Source of the DNA: Bacillota bacterium | GTDB lineage: Bacteria; Bacillota; Limnochordia; DTU080; JAAYLA01 | Length of the DNA: 35,485 nt | Direction: 5' to 3' | NCBI GenBank assembly: GCA_012522135.1 | Contig: JAAYLA010000192.1 | Span: forward strand, 1 to 35,485 | Shown here: positions 16,726 to 24,374 of the stretch, one piece after another | Layout: each line of letters starts with the position of its first letter | Numbering within the stretch: position 1 is the first letter of the stretch | Notes under the pieces: generated by a model | The model's database searches: none | What the model was told of the DNA's origin: nothing | What the model saw: the letters and a program-made list of their open reading frames with translations, nothing else | Translations under genes and position numbers: made by a program

Positions 16726-18234
16726 CTACAGCCCGTACAGCTCGCCGTACTTCCCCTTAATGTATGCGAGATAAGGCTCGGGGTCATATCCCGTGCCGGT
16801 GACCTTCTCGAGCAGCTCCTTCGGCGTATACAGGCAAGCCTGGTCGTACACGTTCCGCTGCATCCAATGGCGCACCGGCTCGAAGTTACCCGCTGCGATT
16901 TCGCTCGGAATTTCCGGATGCTCCTTGCACGCCGCCTCAAACAGCTGCACGGCCAAAATGGTGCCCAGCGAGTAGGTCGGGAAGTAGCCGATCGAACCCA
17001 TGGACCAGTGCACGTCCTGCAACACGCCCTCGCGTACCGACCGCGGCCGGACCGTCAGATATTCCTCCATTTTCGCGTCCCAGGCCCCGGGCAAGTCGGC
17101 CACGGCGAGGCTCCCGTCGACGAGGGCCTGTTCGAGCTCGTACCGGATCATAATGTGCAGGTTATAGGTGACCTCATCTGCTTCGGTGCGGATGTAGGAA
17201 GGCTCGACCCGGTTGACGGCCCTGTACACGGCATCTACGTCGACGCCGTCGAACTCGCCGGGGAAGGCCTGCCGCAGCTTGGGGAGGAAGAACGCCCAAA
17301 ACTCCCGGGAGCGGCCGATGACGTTTTCCCACATACGTGATTGCGACTCGTGCAGGCCCAAGGACGGTACCGCGCCCACCGGCGTCCGTTCCCACCGTGC
17401 GGGAATCCCTTGTTCGTACATACCGTGGCCCGCCTCGTGGATCGCCGAGTACAGGGCCATGCGCAGGTCGTTCGGGTCGATGCGAGTGGTCAGGCGCACA
17501 TCATTCGGCGAGAAGGATATCGTGAACGGATGGGCGGAAAGGTCCATTCGGCCCCGGTTGTAGTCGAAACCGATTTGGGCGATGACCTCGTTGACGAAGG
17601 CCATCTGGCTCTCCCTCGCAAGCTCGCGGCGAAACGGCCCGTCGTCTACTTCGCCCAGTTTCGGCAGTAGTTCGTGGAGCAGCGGTATGAGGGTACCGCG
17701 GAGCCCGTCGAAAATCCGGTTCACCTCGTCGCGGGTGGCGCCGGGTTCGTACAGGTCTAAGAGCGCGTCGTACCGGTCCGTCGTGTAGCCTAAAGCGTCT
17801 GCTCGCTCGCAGGTCAGCTCGACGATTCGCTCCAGATGGGGCCGGAACAGATCGAAGTCGCCTTCCTCCCGCGCCCTGGCCCACGCGTTCATGGCCACCG
17901 ACGTAACCCGCACGAACTCTGCCGCAAGGTCCGCGGGGATTTTCACCGCCTGATCGTACATCCGGCGCGTTTCCCGCAGGACGGCTTTGCGAAACGGATC
18001 GTCACCCGCCGCGCCTTGCGCTTCCAAGTCGGCCAGGAGCTCCCCGACTTCCGCACCCGTCAGCCGCTCGTGGATGACGCGCTGCAACGTAGCTCGCTGC
18101 TGGGCGCGGGCTTCACCGCCTCCCGGAGGCATGTAGGTCTGCTGATCCCAGCCGAGCACCGCCGCCGCGCGGGACAGATCGGAAAGTTCGCCGGCAAGCT
18201 CCATGAACCTCTGCCATTTGGCTTCCGTCGTCAA
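16726..18234 (-). CDS. Thermostable carboxypeptidase, M32 family
   Basis: This carboxypeptidase Taq-like metallopeptidase (502 residues, the usual length) removes C-terminal residues from peptides in the cytosol. The zinc motif HEAGH lies at 266-270 (His266, His270, catalytic Glu267), and the third ligand is Glu296 in LGLHESQSRMWEN. Other family blocks include LGWDQQTYMPPGG (27-39), the conserved DLSAHPFT, TTRIDPND and the C-terminal GxGYDPEPYL. TTG at 18234 is supported by GGAGGAGTGA. It is a single gene, convergent with the GH18 gene and divergent from the solute-binding protein gene. It probably serves peptide turnover. Confidence 0.95.
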   Translation of the reverse strand: MTTEAKWQRFMELAGELSDLSRAAAVLGWDQQTYMPPGGGEARAQQRATLQRVIHERLTGAEVGELLADLEAQGAAGDDPFRKAVLRETRRMYDQAVKIPADLAAEFVRVTSVAMNAWARAREEGDFDLFRPHLERIVELTCERADALGYTTDRYDALLDLYEPGATRDEVNRIFDGLRGTLIPLLHELLPKLGEVDDGPFRRELARESQMAFVNEVIAQIGFDYNRGRMDLSAHPFTISFSPNDVRLTTRIDPNDLRMALYSAIHEAGHGMYEQGIPARWERTPVGAVPSLGLHESQSRMWENVIGRSREFWAFFLPKLRQAFPGEFDGVDVDAVYRAVNRVEPSYIRTEADEVTYNLHIMIRYELEQALVDGSLAVADLPGAWDAKMEEYLTVRPRSVREGVLQDVHWSMGSIGYFPTYSLGTILAVQLFEAACKEHPEIPSEIAAGNFEPVRHWMQRNVYDQACLYTPKELLEKVTGTGYDPEPYLAYIKGKYGELYGL

Positions 18235-18556
18235 TGATTGTCACTCCTCCGTTGATCTGGCTGCATTCACTTCCATATTGTCCACGGAAACGGCACTTCC
18301 TTGCCCTTCGGCCGCGGCGGCGGGTGCGGGGACGCTCGGGTGGCGTTTCATAGAAATCGGATCAGAAAGAAATCCTTATTCCCCACCTAAGATCGGAGAT
18401 ATTATTCATTCGCAGAGGAGGAATTGTCAGGGTCGGAGCAAAACTATTGCTGCGATGTGAATTTTCCTGCTTCCGGTGCGGCAAGGAGGTGAAAGCCGGC
18501 CTCAACGCCTTTGTCTGTCGACCACCGGACAAAGAATACAAGAAGGAGGAGCTCGA
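18235..18556. promoter_or_regulatory. 322-bp divergent control region with small overlapping frames
   Basis: No standard gene lies between the M32 and solute-binding genes. Toward the latter there is a TATTAT -10 candidate (18400-18405) without a good -35. Two tiny frames follow, 18424-18492 (TTG start) and 18489-18560 (GTG start), linked by GTGA and ATGA overlaps to each other and to the binding-protein start. A hairpin, CTTTGTC (18509-18515) with GACAAAG (18528-18534), lies before the GGAGGAG ribosome site. The first part (18260-18370) shows nothing clear. Confidence 0.4.
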
Positions 18557-19816
18557 ATGACCAGGCGTCTGTTGACAGTGTTATCCGTTTCCTTGCTTGC
18601 GGTCGCCTTGGCCTCGGGTTTTGCGTTCGCCCAGGAGCGCACCAAGGTGACGGTATGGCTCATCGGGCAGGAAGAGACGGGCTCGTACGGCCAGGTGTGG
18701 AAGATCATCAAGGAGCACATCGAAAATGACCTGCCCCACATCGAGGTCGATATGCAGTTCGGCGTGTCACCGGATACCCGCTACACCGTGGCTTACGCGG
18801 CGGGCATCGCGCCGGACGTGGTGACGCTTGCAACCCAAATGGCGCCGGCCTTTATCAACCAGGGCATGGTGTCGCCTTTGGATTTCGAAGTCTTCGGCGT
18901 GAGCAACGTCGACGAGTTCCGTGAGCTGTTTTACGCCGGCGCGCTGCGCAGCATCTACTTCCAGGACGAAATCTACTATTTCCCGGTCGAAGTGACGACT
19001 TGGGGCATGTACTACAACCCCGAGATGATGGACCGCTTCGGCGTCGGCCGGGACCAGGTGCCGCGGACTTGGGATGAACTGATCACGGTCGGCAAGCGGT
19101 TCATGCAGTCGGCGGACGGCGAGACGTGGGACACCGTAGGCCTTGCGCTCAACCGCGGCTGGCGCTGGCCGAGCTACCGCTACGTTGCGCTGCTGCGTCA
19201 GGCCGGCACGGACTGGCTGGTGAACGGCGAGCCGATGTTCGACAGCCCGCAGGCGATTGAAGCAATTTCGCTGTATGCGAGCCTGTTCCACGAAAACCAG
19301 ATCACCCATACGTTCAGCGAGCCGGCGCGGGCGTTTATCAACCAGCAGGCCGCCTTCTACCTCGGTCCCTCGTATGAGATCTTCACGTTGCGCGACCAGA
19401 TCCCGTTCGAGTGGGCTACGGCCGCGTATCCCGCGATCGACGTGAACAACCGGGTATCGACGAGCTACGCGTGGGGTTTGTTCGTCAACAGCCAATCCCA
19501 GGTGAAGAAGGAAGCCTGGGAGGTCGTCAAGTACCTCACCAGCGAGCGCTGGGCCCCCACTTGGCTCGCGACGAGCTCCCTTCTGATCCCGCGGGCCGGC
19601 GACTGGATCATGGACGTCATCGCGACGCAGCCGCAGCTCGCGCCGTTCATCATGGAACTGGAAGTCGCTCAGCTCGAGCTTTTCCATGAGAAGTACGGGC
19701 AGATCGTCAGCGAGATCACGACGGCGGACAACCAGATCATCGCCCGCACGGACAGCGTTTCCAACATCCTAACGCAGCTGAACGAAAGGATACGCGGCAT
19801 CCTAATGGGCGACTAA
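18557..19816 (+). CDS. ABC sugar-type solute-binding protein (family 1), non-lipoprotein
   Basis: This 419-residue extracytoplasmic binding protein belongs to the family 1 (maltose/oligosaccharide type) group. After the leader it begins KVTVWLIGQEETG, followed by the conserved APDVVTLATQMAPAFINQGMV region, YYFPVEVTTWGMYYNPEMMD, PRTWDELITVGKRF, AAFYLGPSYEIF, and the C-terminal AWEVVKYLTSE. These are classic features of sugar binders. The leader is signal-peptidase-I type, ending AFA near residue 26, with no lipobox cysteine, unlike most Bacillota binding proteins. ATG at 18557 follows GGAGGAG. No permease or ATPase genes are adjacent, so it must use a transporter encoded elsewhere. A strong terminator and then the NagZ-like gene follow, suggesting an amino-sugar or oligosaccharide ligand. 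Confidence 0.9.
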   Translation: MTRRLLTVLSVSLLAVALASGFAFAQERTKVTVWLIGQEETGSYGQVWKIIKEHIENDLPHIEVDMQFGVSPDTRYTVAYAAGIAPDVVTLATQMAPAFINQGMVSPLDFEVFGVSNVDEFRELFYAGALRSIYFQDEIYYFPVEVTTWGMYYNPEMMDRFGVGRDQVPRTWDELITVGKRFMQSADGETWDTVGLALNRGWRWPSYRYVALLRQAGTDWLVNGEPMFDSPQAIEAISLYASLFHENQITHTFSEPARAFINQQAAFYLGPSYEIFTLRDQIPFEWATAAYPAIDVNNRVSTSYAWGLFVNSQSQVKKEAWEVVKYLTSERWAPTWLATSSLLIPRAGDWIMDVIATQPQLAPFIMELEVAQLELFHEKYGQIVSEITTADNQIIARTDSVSNILTQLNERIRGILMGD

Positions 19817-19826
19817 GGAAAATGAA

Positions 19827-19863
19827 AAAGATGACGCCCGCTGCTCCGGCGGGCGTCATCTTT
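19827..19863 (+). terminator. Strong intrinsic terminator after the binding protein
   Basis: A perfect 15-bp stem, AAAGATGACGCCCGC (19827-19841) with GCGGGCGTCATCTTT (19849-19863), encloses a 7-nt loop, ten bases after the stop codon. The position excludes translation starts for the next gene upstream of about 19864. Confidence 0.9.
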
Positions 19864-19914
19864 GTGGACGGAGGGACGATCGAGGATGTGCCGCCACAGG
19901 GGGCCTGTAAGAAA

Positions 19915-21441
19915 ATGAACGACATGACGCTGAAGCAAGCCATCGGACAACTGTTTATGATCGGTATCCCCGGCGCTACGGTGGACGGCGCGTCGGAAGC
20001 CCTGCTCAAGCGATGGCAGATCGGTAACATCGTGCTGTTCGCCCGCAATCTGAAAGACGGCGTACAAGCCGCCCGGCTTACCGACGATCTACAGCGGCTG
20101 ATCACCGCCGAAACCGGCATACGGGCCTACATCAGCGCGGACCAGGAAGGCGGCATCGTGCTGCGGCTCGTGGACGGCGCCACGCCTTTCCCGGGAAATA
20201 TGGCCGTCGGCGCAACCGGTAAGCCCGAGTTCGCAGAGCAAATCGCGTACGCGATAGGTAGGGAGCTATTAGCCCTCGGCATCAACATGAATCTGGCGCC
20301 CGTCCTGGACGTGAACAACAACCCGAAAAACCCCGTCATCGGCGTCCGCTCGTTCGGCACCGATCCGGCCCGCGTCGCGAGGTTCGGCCGCGCCGCCGTC
20401 CGCGGTTACAAACGGGCAGGCATCGCCTGCGTGGCCAAACATTTCCCGGGCCACGGCGACACCGAGGCGGATTCCCACACCAGCCTGCCGACGATCCCGC
20501 GCGACTTGGGTGAATTGGAAAAGTGCGAGCTCCTGCCGTTCCGGGCAGCAATCGAGGAAGGCCTCGATGCGGTGATGACGGCCCACATCGCCTTCCCCAA
20601 GCTCGACGGCGTGCCGGCCACGTTGTCCAAGACGATTCTGACCGGCATCTTGCGCCGGCAGCTGGGCTTTAGCGGACTGATCCTTACCGACTCCATGCGC
20701 ATGGCGGGGGTAGCAGACTCCTACTCCCCTGCAGAAGCCGCGGTGATGGCCCTCAAGGCAGGTTGCGACATTCTGCTGTACAGCGGGATGGGCGAGGTGG
20801 AAGAAGCGGCGGTGCGGGCGGTACACGAGGCGGTAGCCCGCGGCGAGCTTTCCGAGGAGCGCATTTACGCCTCGGCCGAACGCATCGTCGCGGCGAAAAA
20901 GCGGCTCGTCCGGGAACGGCCTTCCGTGGACCTTGCCGCGCACGCGGACCTGGCGCGGCAAGTAAGCCGGAAAGCCGTCACTTTACGCCGGGACCGCGCC
21001 GGCCTCATCCCACTGCCCGTAGGGAACGTCACCGTGATCGAGGTGACCCGGCGGGCCATCACCCAAGTCGAAGAGCAGCTGCAGGAAACCGGCCTGCGGG
21101 CGCAGCTGGCCGATTTCCTGCCGGCCGCGCAGCACCTGGCGGCTCCGGCCAATCCGGATGCCCTTACGATCGAACAAGTGCTACGGGCCGCCCGGGGAGA
21201 CGTCGCGGTCGTCGTTACCCAAGACGCCTGGCGGCACGGCGGCCAACAAGATCTCCTGCGCCGGCTCGTCGCCCGCTATCCACAACGGATCATACACGTG
21301 GCCGGCCGCTTGCCCTATGATGTAGACCTCGTACCCGAAGTGCCGACGGCCCTGTGCATATACGACACGGTGACCCCGTCGATACGCGCCCTTCTTGAAG
21401 TACTTACCGGCCGCATCGAGCCTACCGGCAACCTGCCGTAA
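19915..21441 (+). CDS. nagZ: Beta-N-acetylhexosaminidase, GH3 family (NagZ-like)
   Basis: This enzyme cleaves terminal beta-linked N-acetylglucosamine, as in muropeptide or chito-oligosaccharide recycling. The 508-residue protein has an N-terminal TIM barrel with the NagZ signature KHFPGHGDTEADSH (175-188), giving the Asp186/His188 acid-base dyad, and nucleophile Asp259 in LTDSMRMAG. A C-terminal alpha/beta domain (about 350-505) matches the two-domain Gram-positive NagZ type. There is no signal peptide, so it appears cytosolic. The start is uncertain: ATG 19915 is chosen because earlier codons overlap the terminator, but GTG 19888 (behind GGAGGG) or ATG 19924 are possible. No strong promoter was found in the 50-bp gap after the terminator. 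Confidence 0.92.
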   Translation: MNDMTLKQAIGQLFMIGIPGATVDGASEALLKRWQIGNIVLFARNLKDGVQAARLTDDLQRLITAETGIRAYISADQEGGIVLRLVDGATPFPGNMAVGATGKPEFAEQIAYAIGRELLALGINMNLAPVLDVNNNPKNPVIGVRSFGTDPARVARFGRAAVRGYKRAGIACVAKHFPGHGDTEADSHTSLPTIPRDLGELEKCELLPFRAAIEEGLDAVMTAHIAFPKLDGVPATLSKTILTGILRRQLGFSGLILTDSMRMAGVADSYSPAEAAVMALKAGCDILLYSGMGEVEEAAVRAVHEAVARGELSEERIYASAERIVAAKKRLVRERPSVDLAAHADLARQVSRKAVTLRRDRAGLIPLPVGNVTVIEVTRRAITQVEEQLQETGLRAQLADFLPAAQHLAAPANPDALTIEQVLRAARGDVAVVVTQDAWRHGGQQDLLRRLVARYPQRIIHVAGRLPYDVDLVPEVPTALCIYDTVTPSIRALLEVLTGRIEPTGNLP

Positions 21442-21460
21442 GGATCCGGCACACGGGCAC

Positions 21461-21511
21461 AAAAAACCGCGTTCCTGCGGCGGGCGCCATTGGCCCGTTG
21501 CAGGAACGCGG
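21461..21511 (-). terminator. Intrinsic terminator on the minus strand
   Basis: A perfect 12-bp outer stem (21467-21478 with 21500-21511), extended inward by G-T pairs and CGGGC/GCCCG, is followed on the minus strand by six T residues (AAAAAA at 21461-21466). It terminates the small membrane-protein transcript and is badly suited to the plus strand, where no T-run follows. Confidence 0.92.
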
Positions 21512-21526
21512 GATCCGCGGCGTCAC

Positions 21527-21766
21527 TTACCTTCCCGCCCGCTCGTCGCCCGGACGGGGGTAGAAGCGGTTCTGGTTGAAAAGACCCCGGAACATGAGGA
21601 CGAGCAGAATCACCAACGGCACGGCGGAAACCGTCGCACCGATGACGAAAAATTGAGCCCACGGCTGGTCGAGATGGGAAAGGAACGCCCTCAGTCCGTC
21701 TTCGGCGGCCAAAGCGCTCGGCGATGCCAACGTGACGAAAAAGAGCAGCACAAGCAAGCGTTTCAT
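21527..21766 (-). CDS. Small exported membrane protein of unknown function
   Basis: I do not recognise a family. The 79-residue protein has a signal peptide (core 4-18, likely cleavage after SALA), a short extracytoplasmic stretch containing HLDQPWAQFF, one long membrane helix (about 40-58) and a positively charged cytoplasmic tail ending GDERAGR. The topology therefore suggests a single-pass protein with a cleaved leader. I start it at ATG 21766 because the signal peptide begins there; an upstream TTG at 21796 would add ten residues and has no good ribosome site. It lies 115 bp after coaBC on the same strand and ends 16 bp before a strong terminator, so it may be the last gene of that transcript. 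Confidence 0.7.
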   Translation of the reverse strand: MKRLLVLLFFVTLASPSALAAEDGLRAFLSHLDQPWAQFFVIGATVSAVPLVILLVLMFRGLFNQNRFYPRPGDERAGR

Positions 21767-21881
21767 AAGGCAAAAGCCCCCTTCTTGCCCTTCCAACGCA
21801 GGATGATTGTCCCTTCCGGTACTTCCCCCTGCGCGGGCCCTTCTCCTTCATCGTACGCCCTTTATCTCTGCGCCTGACCGC

Positions 21882-23135
21882 CTACATCAGCCCTGCTTCT
21901 TTGCGCAGCCTCACCACTCCGTCGAGAATACGGTCGGCCACGTCGCGCTTCGACATCAAGGGCAGCTGCTCGATGCGGTCCGGGCCGAACACCAAATGGA
22001 CCTTGTTTGTGTCGACGCCGAAGCCGGCGCCCTCTTCGGTCACGTCGTTGGCCACCGCCAGATCGGCCTTCTTTTCCCGCAGTTTGCGCAAAGCCTGCTC
22101 CACGAGGTCGGAAGTTTCGGCCGCAAAAACGACGAGGGTCTGATCGGGCCGTTTCACCTTCCCTACCTCCGCCGCGATGTCGGGGTTGCGCACGAGCTGC
22201 AACGTCAACTCGTCCCCGCTAGCCTCCTTCTTGATCTTTTCGGCGGAAATCTCGCGCACCCGGTAGTCGGCCACGGCTGCGGCCTTAATGACGACATCCA
22301 CGCCGGGCAGCCGCGCCATGACGGCATCGCGCATCTGCACCGCGCTCTCTACGTCCACGCGCTCGACACCCCGGGGCGCAGGCAGGGCAGTGGGCCCGCT
22401 CACGAGCGTCACCCGCGCGCCCCTTTCCGCGGCAGCCTCGGCGATGGCGTAACCCATCTTGCCGGAGGAGCGGTTGACGATGTAACGGACGGGATCGATG
22501 GCCTCGTGGGTCGGCCCGGCTGTGACCAAGATGTGCAAGTGCTTGAGATCCGCCCGGCCCTCGAGAGCAGAGCGCCTCCAGGTGGCACCCGATGCCAACA
22601 GTTCCAAGGCCCGTTCGGCGATTTCCTTTGGATCGGCCAAGCGGCCCGGGCCAACGTTGCGCCGGGCCAACGGTCCCGTAGCGGGTCCGACGAAGTGGAC
22701 GCCGAGCTGCTTGAGCTTTGCGATGTTCGCCTGGGTAATCGGGTTCGTATACATGTCGGAGTCCATGGCCGGCGCGATCAGAATAGGGCAGGTACAGGAT
22801 AGCGCCATCGTCATGAGCAGGTTGTCGGCGATGCCGCACGCCATTTTGTTGATCACGTTGGCGGTCGCTGGCGCGATGACGAACAGATCGGCCCACTCCA
22901 TCCAGCCCAAATGCTGCATCATGGGCCCCTTTGGCTCCTCGAACATTTCGACCGCCACGTGATGGTACGAAAGTTCCCGGAAGGTCAGCGGCGTGACGAA
23001 CTCGGTGGCGGCTTTCGTCATGACGACCCGTACGTTGACGCCTTTCTCGGTCAAGCGGCGCAGCACTTCGACCGCTTTGTAGGCCGAGATGCCGCCCGAC
23101 ACGCCCAGTACCACGTTCTTGCCCTTTACTTGCAT
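21882..23135 (-). CDS. coaBC: Bifunctional CoaBC (coenzyme A biosynthesis)
   Basis: This enzyme joins cysteine to 4'-phosphopantothenate (CoaB) and decarboxylates the product (CoaC) to 4'-phosphopantetheine. The N-terminal flavin-dependent CoaC half has LGVSGGISAYKAVE near residue 10, the ELSYHHV region with the catalytic His, and a PATGPLARRNVGPGRLADP cap. The active-site motif usually written PxMNxxM reads PAMDSDM here. The C-terminal CoaB half has VTAGPTHEAIDPVRYI, NRSSGKMG, the AAVADYR nucleotide motif and KKADLAVANDV. The length (417) is usual. ATG at 23135 with AGAGGA nine bases upstream is preferred over the TTG three codons earlier, which abuts the ribosome site. Confidence 0.96.
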   Translation of the reverse strand: MQVKGKNVVLGVSGGISAYKAVEVLRRLTEKGVNVRVVMTKAATEFVTPLTFRELSYHHVAVEMFEEPKGPMMQHLGWMEWADLFVIAPATANVINKMACGIADNLLMTMALSCTCPILIAPAMDSDMYTNPITQANIAKLKQLGVHFVGPATGPLARRNVGPGRLADPKEIAERALELLASGATWRRSALEGRADLKHLHILVTAGPTHEAIDPVRYIVNRSSGKMGYAIAEAAAERGARVTLVSGPTALPAPRGVERVDVESAVQMRDAVMARLPGVDVVIKAAAVADYRVREISAEKIKKEASGDELTLQLVRNPDIAAEVGKVKRPDQTLVVFAAETSDLVEQALRKLREKKADLAVANDVTEEGAGFGVDTNKVHLVFGPDRIEQLPLMSKRDVADRILDGVVRLRKEAGLM

Positions 23136-23161
23136 ACAGGTCAATCCTCTCTCACTCTAGT

Positions 23162-23185
23162 TGTGTACAGCCCTGCTTATGCACA
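23162..23185. promoter_or_regulatory. Inverted repeat copy and perfect DnaA-box 9-mer
   Basis: TGTGTACAGCC (23162-23172) is the exact reverse complement of unit 1 (23291-23301) of the downstream phased array. TTATGCACA (23177-23185) fits the DnaA-box consensus TTATNCACA. Both lie in the coaBC upstream region. A further CA-rich stretch (CCACATACACACATGTTCACAC) reaches about 23210. Confidence 0.55.
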
Positions 23186-23290
23186 TCTCCACATACACAC
23201 ATGTTCACACACCGGGCGGGCGATCCTGCTCCCGCTTCGCATCGGGTTTTCCCGGGCGGCAGGAGAGCAGGCACTGGAGACGAACTGATA

Positions 23291-23367
23291 GGCTGTACAC
23301 ACTTTGTCGTCAGTTTGTCGTCATGTTGTCCACAAGTTGTACACAACCTGTGGATAACTTGTTCCCG
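23291..23367 (+). repeat. Seven 11-bp helically phased repeats (TGT-centred array)
   Basis: Seven consecutive 11-mers start at 23291, 23302, 23313, 23324, 23335, 23346 and 23357. Every one has TGT at positions 4-6, and six end in A. The best-conserved units are GGCTGTACACA, CTTTGTCGTCA, GTTTGTCGTCA, TGTTGTCCACA and AGTTGTACACA. Units 4 and 6-7 contain TTGTCCACA and, on the opposite strand, TTATCCACA (23349-23357), both DnaA-box-like. The array ends 17 bp before the small HTH gene. Confidence 0.7.
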
Positions 23368-23383
23368 AAGGGTGGCCGCCCCT

Positions 23384-23647
23384 ATGCAAATCGAGATCCG
23401 CGGCGCGGAAAGGCTCAGTTTCCGCGAACGCCAAGTAGTCGCACTGAAGGAAATGGGAAGCAGCAACGAAGCAGTGGCAAAGCGCCTGGGCCTTAGCGTG
23501 GCGACGGTAGCCACGCTGTACAGCCGCGCCAAGAGGAAGGGGTACCAAGTGGTGATGGTCCTCTCGGGCGATCCGCTCGGCATCATGGGAGAGGACGACG
23601 ATCCGTTCACTGCGCCCGAGGGTGAGGAGGACGACGGGTTGGCCTAA
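23384..23647 (+). CDS. Small sigma-region-4-like HTH protein with acidic tail
   Basis: The 87-residue product has one helix-turn-helix of the sigma-70 region 4/LuxR type. LSFRERQVVALKEMGSSNEA leads into VAKRLGLSVATVATLYSRAKRKG (about residues 12-55), matching the pattern used to bind a promoter -35 element or operator. The C-terminal third is very acidic (EDDDPF and EEDDGLA stretches). No effector or receiver domain is present. ATG at 23384 is preceded by GAAGGGTGG. It sits directly after the phased 11-bp array, so autoregulation or recruitment to that array is plausible. It could be a small sigma-like regulator or a DNA-binding accessory protein; the function is not known. Confidence 0.75.
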   Translation: MQIEIRGAERLSFRERQVVALKEMGSSNEAVAKRLGLSVATVATLYSRAKRKGYQVVMVLSGDPLGIMGEDDDPFTAPEGEEDDGLA

Positions 23648-23652
23648 AAGTG

Positions 23653-23692
23653 CGGCAGGTGACGGTGCGCGCCGGCGCTTCCGTACCTGCCG
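23653..23692. terminator. Bidirectional hairpin between convergent genes
   Basis: CGGCAGGT (23653-23660) pairs with ACCTGCCG (23685-23692), extended inward across one bulge by ACGG/CCGT and a GC-rich apex. The plus strand continues TTTGCTT and the minus strand CACTTTTAGG, suiting termination of both the HTH gene and the DUF47 gene. Confidence 0.75.
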
Positions 23693-23697
23693 TTTGC

Positions 23698-24360
23698 TTA
23701 CCTTTGCATCCGAACCGCCAAGGTGCGGATCACGTCGGCCGTATCCTCCGTCTGATCGGCTGTCTCCTCCATCGCTTCGATCAGATCGTGGATCATCAAT
23801 AGCCGGGCGGCACTTAGGTCCATGGCGAAGATGCGGCTCAGCAGCTCCGCCTTCTGCCGGTCGCACTCCTCCTCCACCTCTTCGACCTCTGTACACTTCT
23901 GCAACGTCTCGGCCGCCGTGCCCCGGTAGAGGGTGTCCAAGGCATCCTTCAGCCGCTCCGTCCCCGTGATGAGCAGCTCGGCAAAGCGCTTCAAGTCACC
24001 GGCCAGCTCCTCGGGGAAGGGCGTGTCGAACAAAACGAGGATGCGCGAAGCGCCGTTAGCTTGGTCGGCAATGTAGTCCAGGCGTTCGATGAACCGGACG
24101 AGGTCGTCCCGCTCGGAAGGGAGCAGGAGGCCTTCGGACAAGGAAGCCAGAAGGTCACGCCGGATTTGGTCTGCGACCCGCTCCGCCTCGACGACTTGTC
24201 CATGGAGGGTGCGGTTGGCGTCCATGTCGCCCGCCGCGCACGCAGTCAGCTGGTCCTTTAGGAGCCGGACCACTTCGCGCACCTTCTCCACATGTTTGTC
24301 CACTTCCACCAGGACTCTTCTGCCGTCACGCGCTCCGATCCAAGCAAAGATATTGGGCAT
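23698..24360 (-). CDS. DUF47 (PhoU-like) phosphate transport regulator
   Basis: This 220-residue, all-helical protein belongs to the DUF47 family, related to PhoU and usually encoded beside a PiT-type phosphate permease, which it is thought to regulate. It starts MPNIFAWIG and shows the conserved block of acidic and hydrophobic heptads: VEVDKHVEKVREVVRLLKDQ near 20, HGQVVEAERVADQIRRDLL with acidic metal-type residues near 55-72, IERLDYIADQANGAS near 90, and LIEAMEETADQTEDTADVIR near the C-terminus. These resemble the two three-helix bundles of PhoU. ATG at 24360 follows AAGGAGG. Only 14 nt separate it from the upstream permease gene on the same strand, so the two form an operon. Confidence 0.92.
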   Translation of the reverse strand: MPNIFAWIGARDGRRVLVEVDKHVEKVREVVRLLKDQLTACAAGDMDANRTLHGQVVEAERVADQIRRDLLASLSEGLLLPSERDDLVRFIERLDYIADQANGASRILVLFDTPFPEELAGDLKRFAELLITGTERLKDALDTLYRGTAAETLQKCTEVEEVEEECDRQKAELLSRIFAMDLSAARLLMIHDLIEAMEETADQTEDTADVIRTLAVRMQR

Positions 24361-24374
24361 GTAAGACGCCTCCT

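Noticed and set aside
23384-23647. Possible oriC in the 23.1-23.4 kb spacer
   Set aside because: DnaA-like boxes exist, but there is no dnaA, dnaN, AT-rich unwinding stretch or skew change that I can judge from this window alone.
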